A DNA stretch of 64,000 nucleotides from NCBI GenBank assembly GCA_022457065.1, contig JAJGBQ010000004.1, positions 248,001-312,000 of the forward strand, in the 5' to 3' direction. Positions 24,844 to 36,509 of this stretch are shown here, in pieces. Position 1 is the stretch's first letter; each line of letters starts with the position of its first letter. The notes below the pieces were generated by a model. It saw only the letters and a list, made by a program, of their open reading frames with translations. It was not told the DNA's origin and searched no databases. Made by a program: the position numbers and the translations under genes. Origin of the DNA: Curvularia sp. ZM96 (lineage: Eukaryota; Ascomycota; Dothideomycetes; Pleosporales; Pleosporaceae).

Positions 24844-25387
24844 TTATTGCTTTCCCTGGACCTTGTCCGCGGCCTTCTTGACGTACTCCCTGTAAAAAAG
24901 CGGACTCAGCGTTAGCAATTGGTTTCCTGGAACAGTCTAAACTGGCTTGTGTTTCCTGCTTGGGGGGCTACGACTGCCAAGGGTATAGGATAGAGGGTGA
25001 TGGGTCGGCTACGCACTTTACGAAGTTCTCCTCCTCGCTGCTCTTTGCGTTGATCGGGGGAGTCGTGGGGTCCTCAGCCTTCTTTCCGCCGAGCGAGAGC
25101 GCAGCACCAGCGAATGTCGTACCGAGCGTGGCCATGGCAAGCTATTATAGCAAATCTTCGAGTCAGCGCTTATTCTTTTTCGTTTGTATCCCAATTGCAG
25201 CTCAGTCGATGGAAATGATGCCGTCAAGTGGAAAGTATGCCACGCTTCGCTGGAAGCTTGATCCATTGCTTTCATCCCGACTCTTCATGTGTTCCAACGA
25301 CTTTTTGGGGGGTACTTGAAGGGCGGGTGAAAGACGTACGACGTGCGATCCGACCTGGCGGCCCATGATAGTGTACATAGCAACCAT
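24844..25387 (-). CDS. atp19: Mitochondrial ATP synthase subunit k (Atp19-like)
   Basis: Three short exons (25387-25340, 25141-25017, 24889-24844) give 72 residues, close to the 68 of yeast Atp19. The protein begins MVAMYTIMGRQVGSHVLAM, crosses one hydrophobic segment (LGTTFAGAALSLGG) and ends in a charged tail with NFVKEYVKKAADK. YTIMGRQVG and the EEENFVKEY tail are typical of fungal subunit k, a small inner-membrane subunit involved in dimerisation of the F1Fo ATP synthase. Intron 1 is 198 nt, longer than most in this window, and the introns fall at phases 0 and 2. It is divergent from MTFP1, another mitochondrial inner-membrane gene. Confidence 0.88.
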
Positions 25388-25770
25388 TTTTGCGGTATTG
25401 AGGCAATTGATCCGTTCCGAAAGCGGGGATAGGTGTGATGCGGATGCGTCAATGGATGGAGGTGGGCGGGTTGGAGAAGGCGGTTGGGCGGGTGCTGCTG
25501 TTGCGCGGAGCTCTGTTCGGAAGAGAAGATGGAGGCTTGGCGGCCGAGTGTGGCTGATGGGAATTGTGGCGCTGTGGCTGGAGAGAGACAGGGATGCGGA
25601 GGGGTGATTCGATGGTTATGACGTGAGGCTGAGCTACGAGATCCGAGGCATCAGGGCAACCGTGGTTTGACATCTGCGCACGAAGCGTGGGGACTAGGCT
25701 TCCACTGCCGACACTCTTTTCTTGATATTCCCTCTTTCAAACTTGTGTCGCGAAGAAGAGCTACAACACA
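25388..25770. promoter_or_regulatory. Bidirectional promoter, ATP synthase subunit k / MTFP1
   Basis: 383 bp between the ATG codons of two divergent genes for mitochondrial inner-membrane proteins. Both promoters must lie here; no single motif is called. Confidence 0.6.
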
Positions 25771-26893
25771 ATGGCCAAGGACAGCAACAAGAAGATCGAA
25801 GAGATCGATGGCGTGCCTGTAGAGCAACGAGGCCCGCGCCCTGACTTTTCAACACCACCGCCTAGGAAGAAGCTGCCGAAGGAGCTTCAAGATACATTGA
25901 ACGACGAGGAGAAACTGTGGGAAGTATTATACGATGGCGAGTATGTTGTCCCAACACCCAATTACCTGATTGCATGCGCCTACTACAATGCGCAGATGCT
26001 TTCTGCCTACCACCTACGATAGCTAACGTACCATGACAGAGGCGAGGACACTACAGATACCTCTCTCCGCTATGCGGCCTACGCCTCGCGCATTCGCACG
26101 ATAATGCTCTCAGCGCACCGCTACGTAGCCTACACCTCTGACATTGGCGAATCCTTCCGTCCCGTTGCCCACCCGTACTTGGTCAAAGGCGCCTACGGCG
26201 TCTCGTGGCTGTACCTTGCCGGCGACGTCGCCCACGAAGGCTACAAGGCGTACTGCCGTAACCAACGTACACTGCACCCGGAGAAGTTCATCGACGATGC
26301 AACTGAGAAGTCGCTTAGAGACCAGAAGGAAAAGGATATGGGTGCAACAGGGAAATCGGTTGGCTCGGGTATCTTCGATAAAGTGCAGAGTCTGGCAAAG
26401 ACGGCTACGAGCACTGAGGGCGTCAAGTATGGCGATGCCTCTAGTCCGCTGACGGGCGGACAAGTGGTTGGGGGCCGTATACCTGCGATTGAGGACTACA
26501 GGGCTGTCATGGCGCAGCGAGCTGTCTTCCAGGCTGTGGCTTCCATGGGCTTGCCAGCATTCACTATTCACAGTATTGTGAGGTATTCTGGACGTGCGCT
26601 AAAGGATGCCAAGAACAAGACACTGAGGACTTGGGGTCCGATTGGGGTAAGTTGTAGCCTTTGCAGTCTGTGGAATGAACGAGTGTACTAACATACGGTA
26701 GCTTGGTCTTGCGGCTGTGCCTTTCCTCCCCTTCGTGTTTGACGAGCCCGTTGAGCACGCGACCGAGTGGATCTTCTATAACGCATTCAAGACATTTGGT
26801 GGTGAGAAAGCTGTGGAAGGAAGACCGGCGGTTGGCTTGAAAGAGTTGAGAAAAGAGGAGACTGAGGCGAATAAGTTGAAGAAGGAGCTCTAG
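25771..26893 (+). CDS. Mitochondrial fission process protein 1 (MTFP1/MTP18) homologue
   Basis: Three exons (25771-25940, 26040-26646, 26702-26893) give 322 residues. The family signature is clear: LRYAAYASRIRTIMLSAHRY, YTSDIGESFRP, GAYGVSWLYLAGDVAHEGYK and, near the end, PFLPFVFDEPVEHATEWIFY. MTFP1 is an integral inner-membrane protein that promotes mitochondrial fission and helps control inner-membrane integrity. The fungal form carries a hydrophilic insertion after HPEKFIDDATEKS and a longer N-terminus, so it exceeds the animal protein of about 166 residues. The second intron is 55 nt with a TACTAAC branch point. The gene shares its upstream region with ATP synthase subunit k. Confidence 0.88.
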
Positions 26894-27071
26894 AGTGTTT
26901 TTGGGACTATGATGAGATACTTACACTCATCTCTGTACATACGATACCCGAAGTATACGATCCGCTCAGTCTAGATTTAATACTCTAAAGAACTTCTCTC
27001 TATGGGTATCACAGTGTTCAAACAAAAAGCGCCAATGTGCATGACTCTGTTGAGTGATGCATTATGTAGTG

Positions 27072-29292
27072 TCATTCCTCTTCCCCGTACTCCTCACAAG
27101 CCTCTGTAAATACCCTCAATAACTCTGAAAAATCGCACACATTCATGGACTCAAACACGCCCAGGGAAAAGACCTTGAGCGCCGTCATGCGCGGGCTTTT
27201 GATGCCAAATGCAAGCTTGGCCAAGAACCTCGGATCATCGCGAACAGGCACTGCGTCCAGTACTTTCTTTACTTTAACCGGATCAGGAGGCTGCGGCGGC
27301 TCATCAGGAAGGACAACCGGGACATGCGTCTCACACCAAGTACAATGGCCGCAGTGCTTCGCGACACGTTCCGCATCGCCAAAGTAGGCAGCCATGTTGT
27401 TTGAAAAGCAGCGTGGGGCGGTGATGAGATCCAAGAGCGCTTTTGTCCTTGCTAGGTTCTGCTTCTCGGTTTCTTCCATGCTCTTGTCCAGTTTCTGCAC
27501 GATGTCGTTGATTTCGTCTGGCGTGCTGGGCAATGGGCATTCCAAACGGTATATGTTCTGTACGCCTTCCTTTTTCACCTCGATAACGCCTCGTTCGTTC
27601 CACTCGTCGATTTTGCGTACTAGATCTGCCCGTGGTATACTGCTGAAACTTGCTATGTCTTCTAGCCCTACGTGTATCCATTTGCTACTCTTGACGGACG
27701 CTTTGCGTATAGCGGATGCAGCTACTGACTTGTCCTTGAGCATGGCTTTGTCGTCTTTGATAATGTACATGTATTTGGAGTAGAGAGATCCCGCTGCGCG
27801 GAAGAGCTTGAATTGCAGCTCCAGTTGGGCATAAATGATACCGAGCACTATGGGTTTGATGTCCGTCTCTTGGCTCTGGGTATACAGCGAGAGTGTGAAC
27901 GTCTCTCCAGCTTTGAGCTGTGCGCGAGCCGGTGAACAGATGTCTTCCATGAGGAGCTTCAGCGAACGCAGAGAAGGTCGATCGCCATATGTGAAGATGT
28001 TGCGCAGATAAAAGTCTTTCGTCGAGAGGTAGAACTTGCAAACACTCGGTTTTCCGTCACGACCTGCTCTTCCAATTTGCTGACTATACGACTCGATGCT
28101 ATCAGGCATATCAAAGTGCACAATGTTACGAATATCGGGCTTGTCGATGCCCATCCCAAAGGCAATAGTGGCAACCACTACCATGTCGGTGCTAGAAAGG
28201 AACTCATCCTGCGTCTTTGAGCGCACGGCAGCGGGCATACCTGCATGATATGCCTTGGCATTGAAGCCTCTCTCCCCCAATTCTGCAGCAAGCGTTTCTG
28301 CGCCTTTCTGAATCGTCACATACACGATAGCTGTACCTGGATGGATTTGGAGATGGCGGACAAGCTTGGATACATAATCGGTGTCTTTGGAGTTCGCCTC
28401 AGCCAAGAGACGGAGATTGGGGCGATACATTGTTGTCCGGAATAGGCCTTCTTCTGGGATCGAAAAAGCATCTCGAATATCCTTTGCGACCTTTGGCGTT
28501 GCAGTAGCAGTCAAGCATATCACCCGCTCTACTTGAGCCTCTTTTGCAAAGCGAGAAATCTTAAGGTAGTCTGGACGAAATGAGTGCCCCCACTCTGAAA
28601 TGCAATGGGCTTCGTCGACAGCGAGTAGGCGTATGCCTCCAGGTATGCTTTTCAGCGAAGCAATAAATCCTTCACTATTGAGACGCTCTGGAGCGCAGTA
28701 AATGAGGTCCAGGTGGCCATTTCGTAGGTCGTTTTGTGCTGCTAGGAATTGATCGCGTGAGATGGAAGAGTTCAATACTGCAGCTTTGATACCACGGCGC
28801 AAAAGAGCATCAACTTGGTCTTTCATCAAAGCAATCAGCGGAGAGATGACTAGGGTGACGCCACTGTGTCCGCTGGTGCGCCTCTTCAGCTGCTCATCTT
28901 GATACCTAAAGGCAACTGCGGGCACCTTGGGATATTAATCAAACGCGTCTGCAGCAGTTGACCAGACTCACTTGATAGCAAAGACTCTTTCCGCCTCCTG
29001 TAGGAAAAACTACTAGTGCGCTCCCTCCATCAAGAATCTTTGTAATGGCCTTTTCCTGTTCAAGGCGAAAGCTGTCTAGACCGAAGCGTTCCTTAAGAAT
29101 CTTGTTTGCGAGTTCAACATTTGGGGACGGTGCCGAATGGACTTTGAGATCGGGTCTGGATCGCTTGGGCAATGGTACTCTATCACAATGATCCTTGTTC
29201 AGCTTGCGCTTTACACCTGGCGCGTCGAGAGTCGCAGCGGCCGCAAAGTGTTCTTCGTCCTCGGATGACCAGCCGAATTCATCGTCACTCAT
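27072..29292 (-). CDS. RecQ family DNA helicase (short form)
   Basis: Two exons (29292-28972, 28925-27072) give 724 residues; the intron is only 46 nt. Helicase motifs: Walker A FPTGGGKSLCYQ (96-107), ISPLIALMKDQV, DEAH within VDEAHCISEWGHSFRPDY (about 211-214), LTATATP, and motif VI QQIGRAGRDG. A RecQ zinc-binding segment follows (CFSNNMAAYFGD, then HCGHCTWC). There is no obvious HRDC domain, and the N-terminus before the helicase core is short (about 70 residues). It should unwind DNA 3' to 5' in recombination and replication repair in the nucleus. It is shorter than Sgs1/QDE-3 type proteins and is better compared with the small fungal RecQ paralogue. The ATG at 29292 is used; an upstream GTG is not. 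Confidence 0.93.
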
Positions 29293-30359
29293 GCTGATAC
29301 GCACGCGCCAAGAAGCTGGATCTGTGAGTGACACGATGAATGAAACTGTCTTTTATGAGCCACCATCAACAGGCGTAGTGGAGGTTGTGATGAGGATGAC
29401 GAGCTCATCGTTCTAATCCTGTCTCGTGCTAGATCGGAAACGCGCTAGCACGTGACCGGGGCTGTCCAATAGATGATTTCCGGCGAAGTCTTCCAGCACA
29501 CTGTTCAATTGTGGTGACTCGGTAAAGATCGTCCAGCTTGTATGTGGGGGATCCGACACATGGCGAATTTTTCTCGGTATTACCTCTTCGAAGTATGACG
29601 ACTAGTAGAAATGGTTCTTCCGCCTGTTCCGCCACATCATCTCTCAACCTGACAACCACGCCGGACACATTGTTCTCGATATATTCGCGATGACACTAAC
29701 AAATCAGGACAACGTAAAACACTGCAGTTCCATGTGAGCAATGAAGAGCATAACGATCCATTGCCACTTAGAGATAACGGCGGTGTCTGCACAGGCTTGG
29801 CCGTGGCTTTGTTCTTTCTGTACAACGGCGGTCGAGATCCAACTAGCGTCCATGTCAAAGTTGTACCGTCGCTTCAAGGTCCAATGGCGCCACGCGTCTG
29901 CTTCTCCATCAAGTTTGCTAGGCACCCAGTGGATCCATCATCATGATCGAGCCATGCAGCCCTGCCTCACCCGCCGCCGGAGCCGTCTGCCGGGGTAAGA
30001 GACGGACAGGGATACTGGTTAGAATATCAATCTAGAATACGCCATCTTGTCTTTGCCACCGCAGAAAGAAGCTCTCAACTGCTCCCCTGTACTTGTACTA
30101 TTGTCGCACGGCTGCAACTTGAACGTGCGTTGCGAAAACATATGCGGACTCGGCTGCCTTAGTGGGAGAAACGACATCCAACGGCAACCTCGCTGCACCA
30201 TCGCCGCGGAGCGCTGCCGCTTTCCTCACGTTTCTACGCCTGCATCCATCTCTTTGCCCTGGCCAAGGCGGTTATAACTTTGAATCCTACTTACGCCGAC
30301 ACCCGCAAAAACCCGTTCTATGCGCATATTGATTTGAGCGTTACCAACGTCGGATCGGG
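29293..30359. promoter_or_regulatory. Divergent intergenic region, RecQ / hybrid histidine kinase
   Basis: About 1.07 kb between two divergent start codons. It has only short ORFs without plausible content and should hold both promoters. Confidence 0.55.
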
Positions 30360-33300
30360 ATGCCATCGGCCAATCCTTCCCCCTCACACCTCTTGGACCT
30401 GGAGGACCTTGAGTCGGAAAGCACACCACTGTTCGTCATCAAAATCGGAGAAATAACTCCAGCGTTCGATATCCTCTTTAGTAATCAATCATTCCGGACG
30501 CTTGGACTGCGCACTCCCATCCTCGCTCAAGATAGAGCTGCGCTGCTCTTCCGGTCATGGGCACAAGCCGTGCGTGATTTCAAACCCGAATATGAATTCT
30601 TCAACAGAATATGGAGTGCCGAGTGCACAGGCCGGTCTGGTGATTGGAAGATAATAAAAGCTGTCAGCACCGAAACCGCTGAAAAAGACGGGCAAACGTT
30701 CGATGCAAAGGCAAATAAAAATGGCCATTTCACGATTGATCAGAGCTCGACTCCCATCCGTTCGAGAACGCATTTCATCACGCAATACGAACATGAAACA
30801 CCGGAATCGCTCAAGAACTTCCCGTCGACTAACCTCAATGCCAGGTGGGAGAGCATCCAGACAATGATGGAGATGAGTGATGTGGGCGTTTTTGAGTACA
30901 ACTCTGAAGGAAAATTGATGCACGCAAACGAGGCCTGGTATAGGCTAAGGTATGTACAGCAACAGAACCAGTCCTTGCGGAAACATATCGTTGACTTTCC
31001 GCAGCTCTCACCCGAGAACAGTTGAGCATTCAGATTACTCTTTCATGGACCTTGTTTATCCCGATGACCAACCCCTTGTAATGTCCATGTGGAATAGCTT
31101 AACGCTTGGCAAATCTGTGACTTTCGAGATGCGTTGGAAACCGCGCCCTGGATCGAAAGATGCTGCTCAGTGGGTGCTTTCGGCTTGTGTCCCTGTTTTC
31201 GATGACGATGGAAACTTGATCAGTATTGCTGGCAATACAATCGACATCAACGCACAGAAAAAGTCACAGGCGGCAGCGCAAGCGCAGGTAGAGGCTCTTG
31301 AGCAGGCGAGGCTGGCCGAGATGAAATTCGCACGCTTTGCCCAAGTCTCTCCTGTGGCAATCTATATTTACATTCCTGAGAGTGGTATGTCTAACTTACC
31401 AAGTTGCCTATCTTATGCTAATCTTGAGTTAGGCATGAACTTTGTCAATGATCAATTCTTTGAACTCACTGGTCACGCTCACGCGCCGGTCAACCAGTTC
31501 GAATGGTTTGATCTCATAGCCGATGAGGATGTAGCCAGAGTCAAGAACGACTGGGAAAACATGTTCAAAGGTGGCAGATCCGACGGAGTGCAATTTCGTC
31601 TCAAAAAGACCTGGGTAAACCAAGACGGAATGCGCTCCAACATTTGGGTACAAAGCTCCAGCTATCCGGAGCTGGATGAAAGTGGTAAAGTGATAAGTGA
31701 GATACCACCATATCAACCACTGAGGTTTTTTGCTAAGACCTACAGGCATCATGGGAACATTGTTCGATATCTCACAATTCAAATGGGCCGAAGATGTTCA
31801 ACGCCGCCGGATAGAGGAAGCATGGGAGGCGAAACGACAACAAGAAAAGTATTGAAAGATCTTTTGAACCGAACCCGAGAATCTGCTGACTGTGATAGTT
31901 TCATCGACATGACCTCCCACGAACTGCGTAATCCCCTTTCTGCCGTTATACAATGTGCCGATTCGGTCATCGCTTCACTGCAGCAACTGCTAGGCCGGGA
32001 ACTCCTAACACCTAGCGATACTTTTGATTCTGCAAAAGTTGTGACAGAGATTCAGAGTTGTGTCGAATCACTGCTGATCATTATATCCTGCTCGATACAT
32101 CAGAAGCGCGTTATCGACGACGTACTAACCTTATCCAAGCTCGATTCCAATCTGATTTTGATCACGCCAATGCGTGTGCAGCCTGCAGTGGTAGTCTCAG
32201 ATGCTGTAAAAATGTTCGAAGTCGAATGCAACCAGTCGGACATCAAACTCACGTTCAATATCGATGAGACGCTCCAGGGGATAGAGTGGGCAATGCTAGA
32301 TCCATCGCGTTTATTACAAGTTCTCATCAACCTGCTGTCAGTTTTCCCAACTATCCATTCGTAGCCTCAACTAACAAATTTAGCACCAACGCTATTAAAT
32401 TCACAAAGGACCGCTCACAGAAGAAAATTGCCGTTACTATTGGCGCATCTTGGACTAGGCCACCTAAATGCTGGCAGGAGATCACATTCACCGATGATGA
32501 ACCCGACAAGGTCGATATTACTGACAAGCCAGAGTGGGGAAATGGACGTAAAGCTTTCCTCTGGCTGAAAGTGCAGGACTCGGGATGCGGTATGACTATG
32601 GACGAGCAAAAAAAGCTCTTCGCCCGCTTTTCACAAACTACACCTCGTACACACGTCAAATACGGCGGATCCGGCCTTGGTTTGTTTATCTCCAAATCCC
32701 TCACCAAACTACAAGGTGGAGCAATCGGTGTGAGTTCTGCGAAAGGAGAGGGATCGATTTTCGCATTCTACATTAGTACACGGATAGCACACCCACCAGC
32801 CGATCGAGTCGCCGGGCGAGCAGCGCAAACCCGACCTATGCTTGACCGCACGATGACCGGCGAGGAGGCCATGCGCATGGTCAAGCTTAACGTTCTCATC
32901 GTCGAAGACAACCTCGTCAACCAAAAGGTGCTCAGAAAACAGCTCGAAAAATTCCAATGGAACGTCAGCGTTGCAGGGAATGGACAAGAAGCACTTGACT
33001 GGCTCAAGAACAGCATATACTGGCAGGAGGAAAGTGACGAGCTTTCCCCATCGGAGGGGAAACACAACCTCGACATAATCCTTATGGACATTGAGATGCC
33101 CATCATGGACGGTCTCACCTGCGCCCGGCTAATCCGCGATTACGAGCACCAAGGTCTGCTCGCCGCGCCCAATCCAATGCATTCGCCAAACCGCCGTTAT
33201 TCGGCTGTTTCGGTGTCGCCCATTCAGTCACTCTCTTCCTCGCCGTTACGTAAAAGTCATTTCTCCACTACATCTCTGCAACATCTACGAAACAAACCAT

Positions 33301-33479
33301 CTCTTCGCCTTCCTATCCTAGCTGTGAGCGCGAATGCACGCATGGAGCAGGTTGAGCAGGCGCTTGCTGCAGGCATGGATGATGCTATTTCCAAACCCTT
33401 CCGGGTTCCAGAGTTATGGCCGAAGATTAGGGGCTTGGTAAGGAGAGTTGCGGAGGCGAACGCCGCGCTTGACATGTAG
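30360..33479 (+). CDS. PAS-containing hybrid histidine kinase with C-terminal receiver
   Basis: Six exons (30360-30949, 31005-31384, 31433-31696, 31746-31848, 31899-32336, 32384-33479) give 956 residues. PAS-like regions occupy roughly 20-130, 170-310 and 325-430; the second ends in a PAC-like segment (VPVFDDDGNLISIAGNTIDI). The phospho-acceptor box is FIDMTSHELRNPLSAV with His about 453. ATPase boxes follow: N (TNAIKFT, about 593), G1 (DSGCGM, about 657), F (KLFARFS) and G2 (GGSGLGLFISK). The receiver starts LIVEDNLVNQKVL, with the phospho-Asp in IILMDIEMPIMDG (about 827) and Lys in ISKPFR. No membrane segment is seen, so it is probably a soluble sensor kinase feeding an Ypd1-type phosphorelay. 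The signal is unknown. An insertion of about 50 residues rich in Ser, Pro and Arg separates receiver strands 3 and 4. Confidence 0.9.
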
Positions 33480-34163
33480 AATGGTGCTGTTGTTGGTGTC
33501 TTGAGCGACCGCTGAGTTTTCAGTAGAATGGGTCTAGACATTGGTGTTTTGGAGTGTGTGATGGTCCTCGTACGTATACGCATGGAAATTGGCGTTTGGA
33601 ACTACGAACGATAAAGAAGACATTTGTCCTTTTTCTTTCTCTTTGCAATGTAGAAAGCTCCCAAATACGGAGTGTAGGAATAAATCTTATTTCAATTATT
33701 CTACAGCGGCACTATAAAGGGTTTATAGTTGTGATGCCCACCAAGTGATACGTATAACAGGATGAACAGTCATACACGGCCTTCAAGCAAAACCTTTTGT
33801 TGATAAATGTGCTTGAAGAAGCCGCTTCATAACCAGGATAAGAAATAGGTGTTACTATTTCATTGCATATCATGAAGAAGCATGTTGCAGTTGCAGTGGA
33901 GCAGTGGTGTGGTGTGTAGTAGGACCGGCCATGTGGCGGCGGTGGCTGAAGCCAGCCTTGGACCCTGACGCTAGCACGCCACCTTCGGAACTGTCCCATA
34001 CATTCCGACTTAGCAATCGTCAGCTCCGTTGCCTGGACTCGCGTCCTTCTCGATGCTTCCTGTGTCTTCTTACTGTATTTCCAACCATCTCGCTGAGCAG
34101 CCGTATCTGTGAAACCGATTTTCTACCACCCCACATACATAACCTCATCATCGCGCTGCCACC
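33480..34163. other. Intergenic region, no gene seen
   Basis: 684 bp between two plus-strand genes: the 3' flank of the kinase (AT-rich, 33600-33900) and the promoter of the AN1 protein gene. No element is called. Confidence 0.55.
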
Positions 34164-35159
34164 ATGACGTCCGCAAACGAATCAAGCTATACCGAGATGA
34201 AGGGCGAAGTAGAAGCTATTGGGGCGCATTGCCAGATGGAGTATTGCAACGTACTCGACTTTCTGCCGTTTCGTTGCGAAAGCTGTAGAGGGTAAGGCAC
34301 ACGACCACCATCTATCCCGAGATTGTCGTACAGGACTGACATGCCTAGGCAATACTGTCTGGATCACCGCACCGAGAACGCACATAAATGTCCAAAGGCA
34401 GGCGAGTGGGCGCGCCGGAAAGCCGGGAGCAGCGCGCAAGAACTACCGCCAAAACCGACCCTATACAATCACGAGCAGCAGTGCTCCAACCCCTCGTGTA
34501 AGACACTAATCGACACTGCCCGTACGCAAGGGGTTCACTGCGCACGTTGTAACCGGCGATACTGTCTCAAGCACCGCTTCGAAGAAGACCACGACTGCAA
34601 GAACCTGACTCCGATTGGCGCGCGACCCCAAAACTCCGTCCAAGCACGCACGCAAACGGCGCTCTCGAAGCTAAAAGCCTGGGCTGAAAACAAGCGGAAA
34701 GAGGACGAGAAGCGGAGATCAGCAGCGCCCAAGAAATCAGGCTTCCTGGGCCTGGGCAAGACATCATCGAGCTCAGCGGCTGCCTCAGCCCAAGCCGAAC
34801 TCAACGCGTTGAAGCGCACAGCCAAGGGCGAGGCCAGCGTGCCTCAGGACAAGCGGATATACCTACACGTCGAGGCCTCGGCCGATACAACAAAAGCAAA
34901 GTATCCGACGGGCAAATTCTTCTACAACAAGGAATGGACAGTGGGCCGCGTGCTCGATATGGCGGCCAAGGCGCTGCAGGTCCAGAATGTGAATAATCGA
35001 GGCGGCGGCGAGGAGGAAAAGCTGCGCGTCTTCCACGTCGAAGGCGGCAGGCTGCTCAAGTTTAGCGAGAAGATTGGCGAGCCTTGTCAGAGTGGGAATA
35101 TGATTGTTCTATTGCGCGGTGTAGGCTCGGGAGAGGCACCGGATTTGATTGATTTGTAG
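34164..35159 (+). CDS. cuz1: AN1-type zinc finger protein, Cuz1/ZFAND1-like
   Basis: Two exons (34164-34291, 34349-35159) give 312 residues. The first AN1 finger (HCQMEYCNVLDFLPFRCESC, then QYCLDHRTENAHKC) spans the intron; the second starts near residue 85 (CSNPSCKTLID, then CARCNRRYCLKHRFEEDHDC). A Lys/Glu/Ala-rich linker follows, then a ubiquitin-like C-terminal domain with FYNKEWTVGRVLDMAAKALQ. This layout matches Cuz1/ZFAND1, which links Cdc48/p97 to the proteasome in clearing arsenite-damaged proteins. Presence of both fingers with full Cys/His sets is seen directly; the role is taken from the family. Confidence 0.88.
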
Positions 35160-35967
35160 CGAATGTTTGGAAGACGAGTACGTTGGTTGTTGTAGATAAG
35201 AGAAAGCGCCGTTGATGTTGCAAGTGTAGAGTAGATTTGGCGTTTTCTGAGTTTGGATTTCTGCGTCGGAGAGATACCCAGGGTCCTTGTTATGATGTCA
35301 AACATCGAGTAGAGCGCATCTTAGTTTAAATATGACTTGAGCGAGAGGAATGATATAGTTGAGTGATGAGTTTCAGCCTTCCCATTATGCTTTGCGTTTC
35401 TGTCTTATTATCTTCAAAGCGTATGTAATGTACCAGAAACCATGCATGGTCGCAACATTCTCATGAGCCACAGCTATGCGAGTAACATATGTTGAACTGT
35501 CGTTTATCTCGAATGCAGTGATTACGATTCACAGTTTACTACAAATATCTACTAGTATCTATATCGGGGTATCGAGCACTTCGATCGCCCAGAGGTCCAT
35601 ATATACCCATCTCCCTCTCTATATTGGTGCTGAAACCTGGAGGTGTTCCTACTCCATCATCACGGTGCCATATTTACACAGCTACTTCGCCATCCGTAGC
35701 TACTTTCCTCCTTTGATTCCGTGTTTGATTAACGCTGCAATTTGAGACACTTCCTAGTCTTGGGCAACTCCATAGACTCGTCCAGACGGCGCGGCGTTTG
35801 ATCGCGGCGCGGCTCTTGCAGCTCGGCGGTTGGGGTAATATTACCCAAGTATCGTATTGGCGTTCCTTCCATGACGTGTTTGCTTGGAACGCTTGCTACC
35901 GCGTATTTTCTTTTGCTCTGCTCAGCATGTTGGGCTCTATCGCAGGTTCGTTTTGGCGTCGCGGGCT
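35160..35967. other. Intergenic region, no gene seen
   Basis: 808 bp, AT-rich, between convergent stops of the AN1 gene and the small secreted protein gene. Short TA-rich ORFs only. Confidence 0.55.
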
Positions 35968-36509
35968 TCAATCGTCATTGGACGCGAAGTTGCGGCATTT
36001 TAGGCTGTGGATCTTTGTTCCCCAACCGATGCTGCCAAGGTTGTTCACGCCGTCAGGGACAGTAAGATATTGGTCCATATTGCTGTCGCCTCCGCAGTCG
36101 TAATTGCTGTTCTCACACGTCAGCCACCTAGCTCACCAGCCACACTCTTGGACCTCGCGACTCACTCGTAGAACCTGCAATTCCAATAGTCGTCGCGTTG
36201 CAGCACGCTGGCGACATCATGGCCGCCTACTAGGATGCTTTGCACACGCCCATCGATGCTTGAGTGGTATCAGTATCAAACCGTCCAACAAAGGGATGTG
36301 CTGGGTATGGGCACATACAGGTTGTTGTCAAGTGACAGACACTGGTTGTTGTACGCGTCGACGCTGACTTCGCTCAGAAACGAAGGCGCAGCAAACAGCT
36401 GGACCTTTATCTTGCTCGGTGTGATGGTGTCGGTAGCTGCGACGAGTGCTGCCCATGACAGCAGCAGCGTGGACAAAGGGCCAAGGCGAGTGGTTGGCAA
36501 CACCATCAT
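35968..36509 (-). CDS. Small secreted four-cysteine protein, possibly beta/gamma-crystallin-like
   Basis: Three exons (36509-36319, 36258-36166, 36106-35968) join in phase (2, then 2) to 140 residues. A signal peptide is evident: MMVLPTTRLGPLSTLLLSWA followed by ALVAA. The mature part has four Cys (in NNQCLSL, WNCRFYD, YDCGGDS, SLKCRNF), enough for two disulphides. The text YWNCRFYDNYDCGG then YLTVPDGVNN recalls a crystallin-type Greek-key repeat, but that is a guess. Introns have GTATGT and GTGAGT donors; intron 1 ends CTCAAG. No single exon exceeds 64 codons, so ORF scans miss it. Size, secretion and cysteine count are those of a candidate effector or secreted surface protein. Function unknown. 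Confidence 0.72.
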
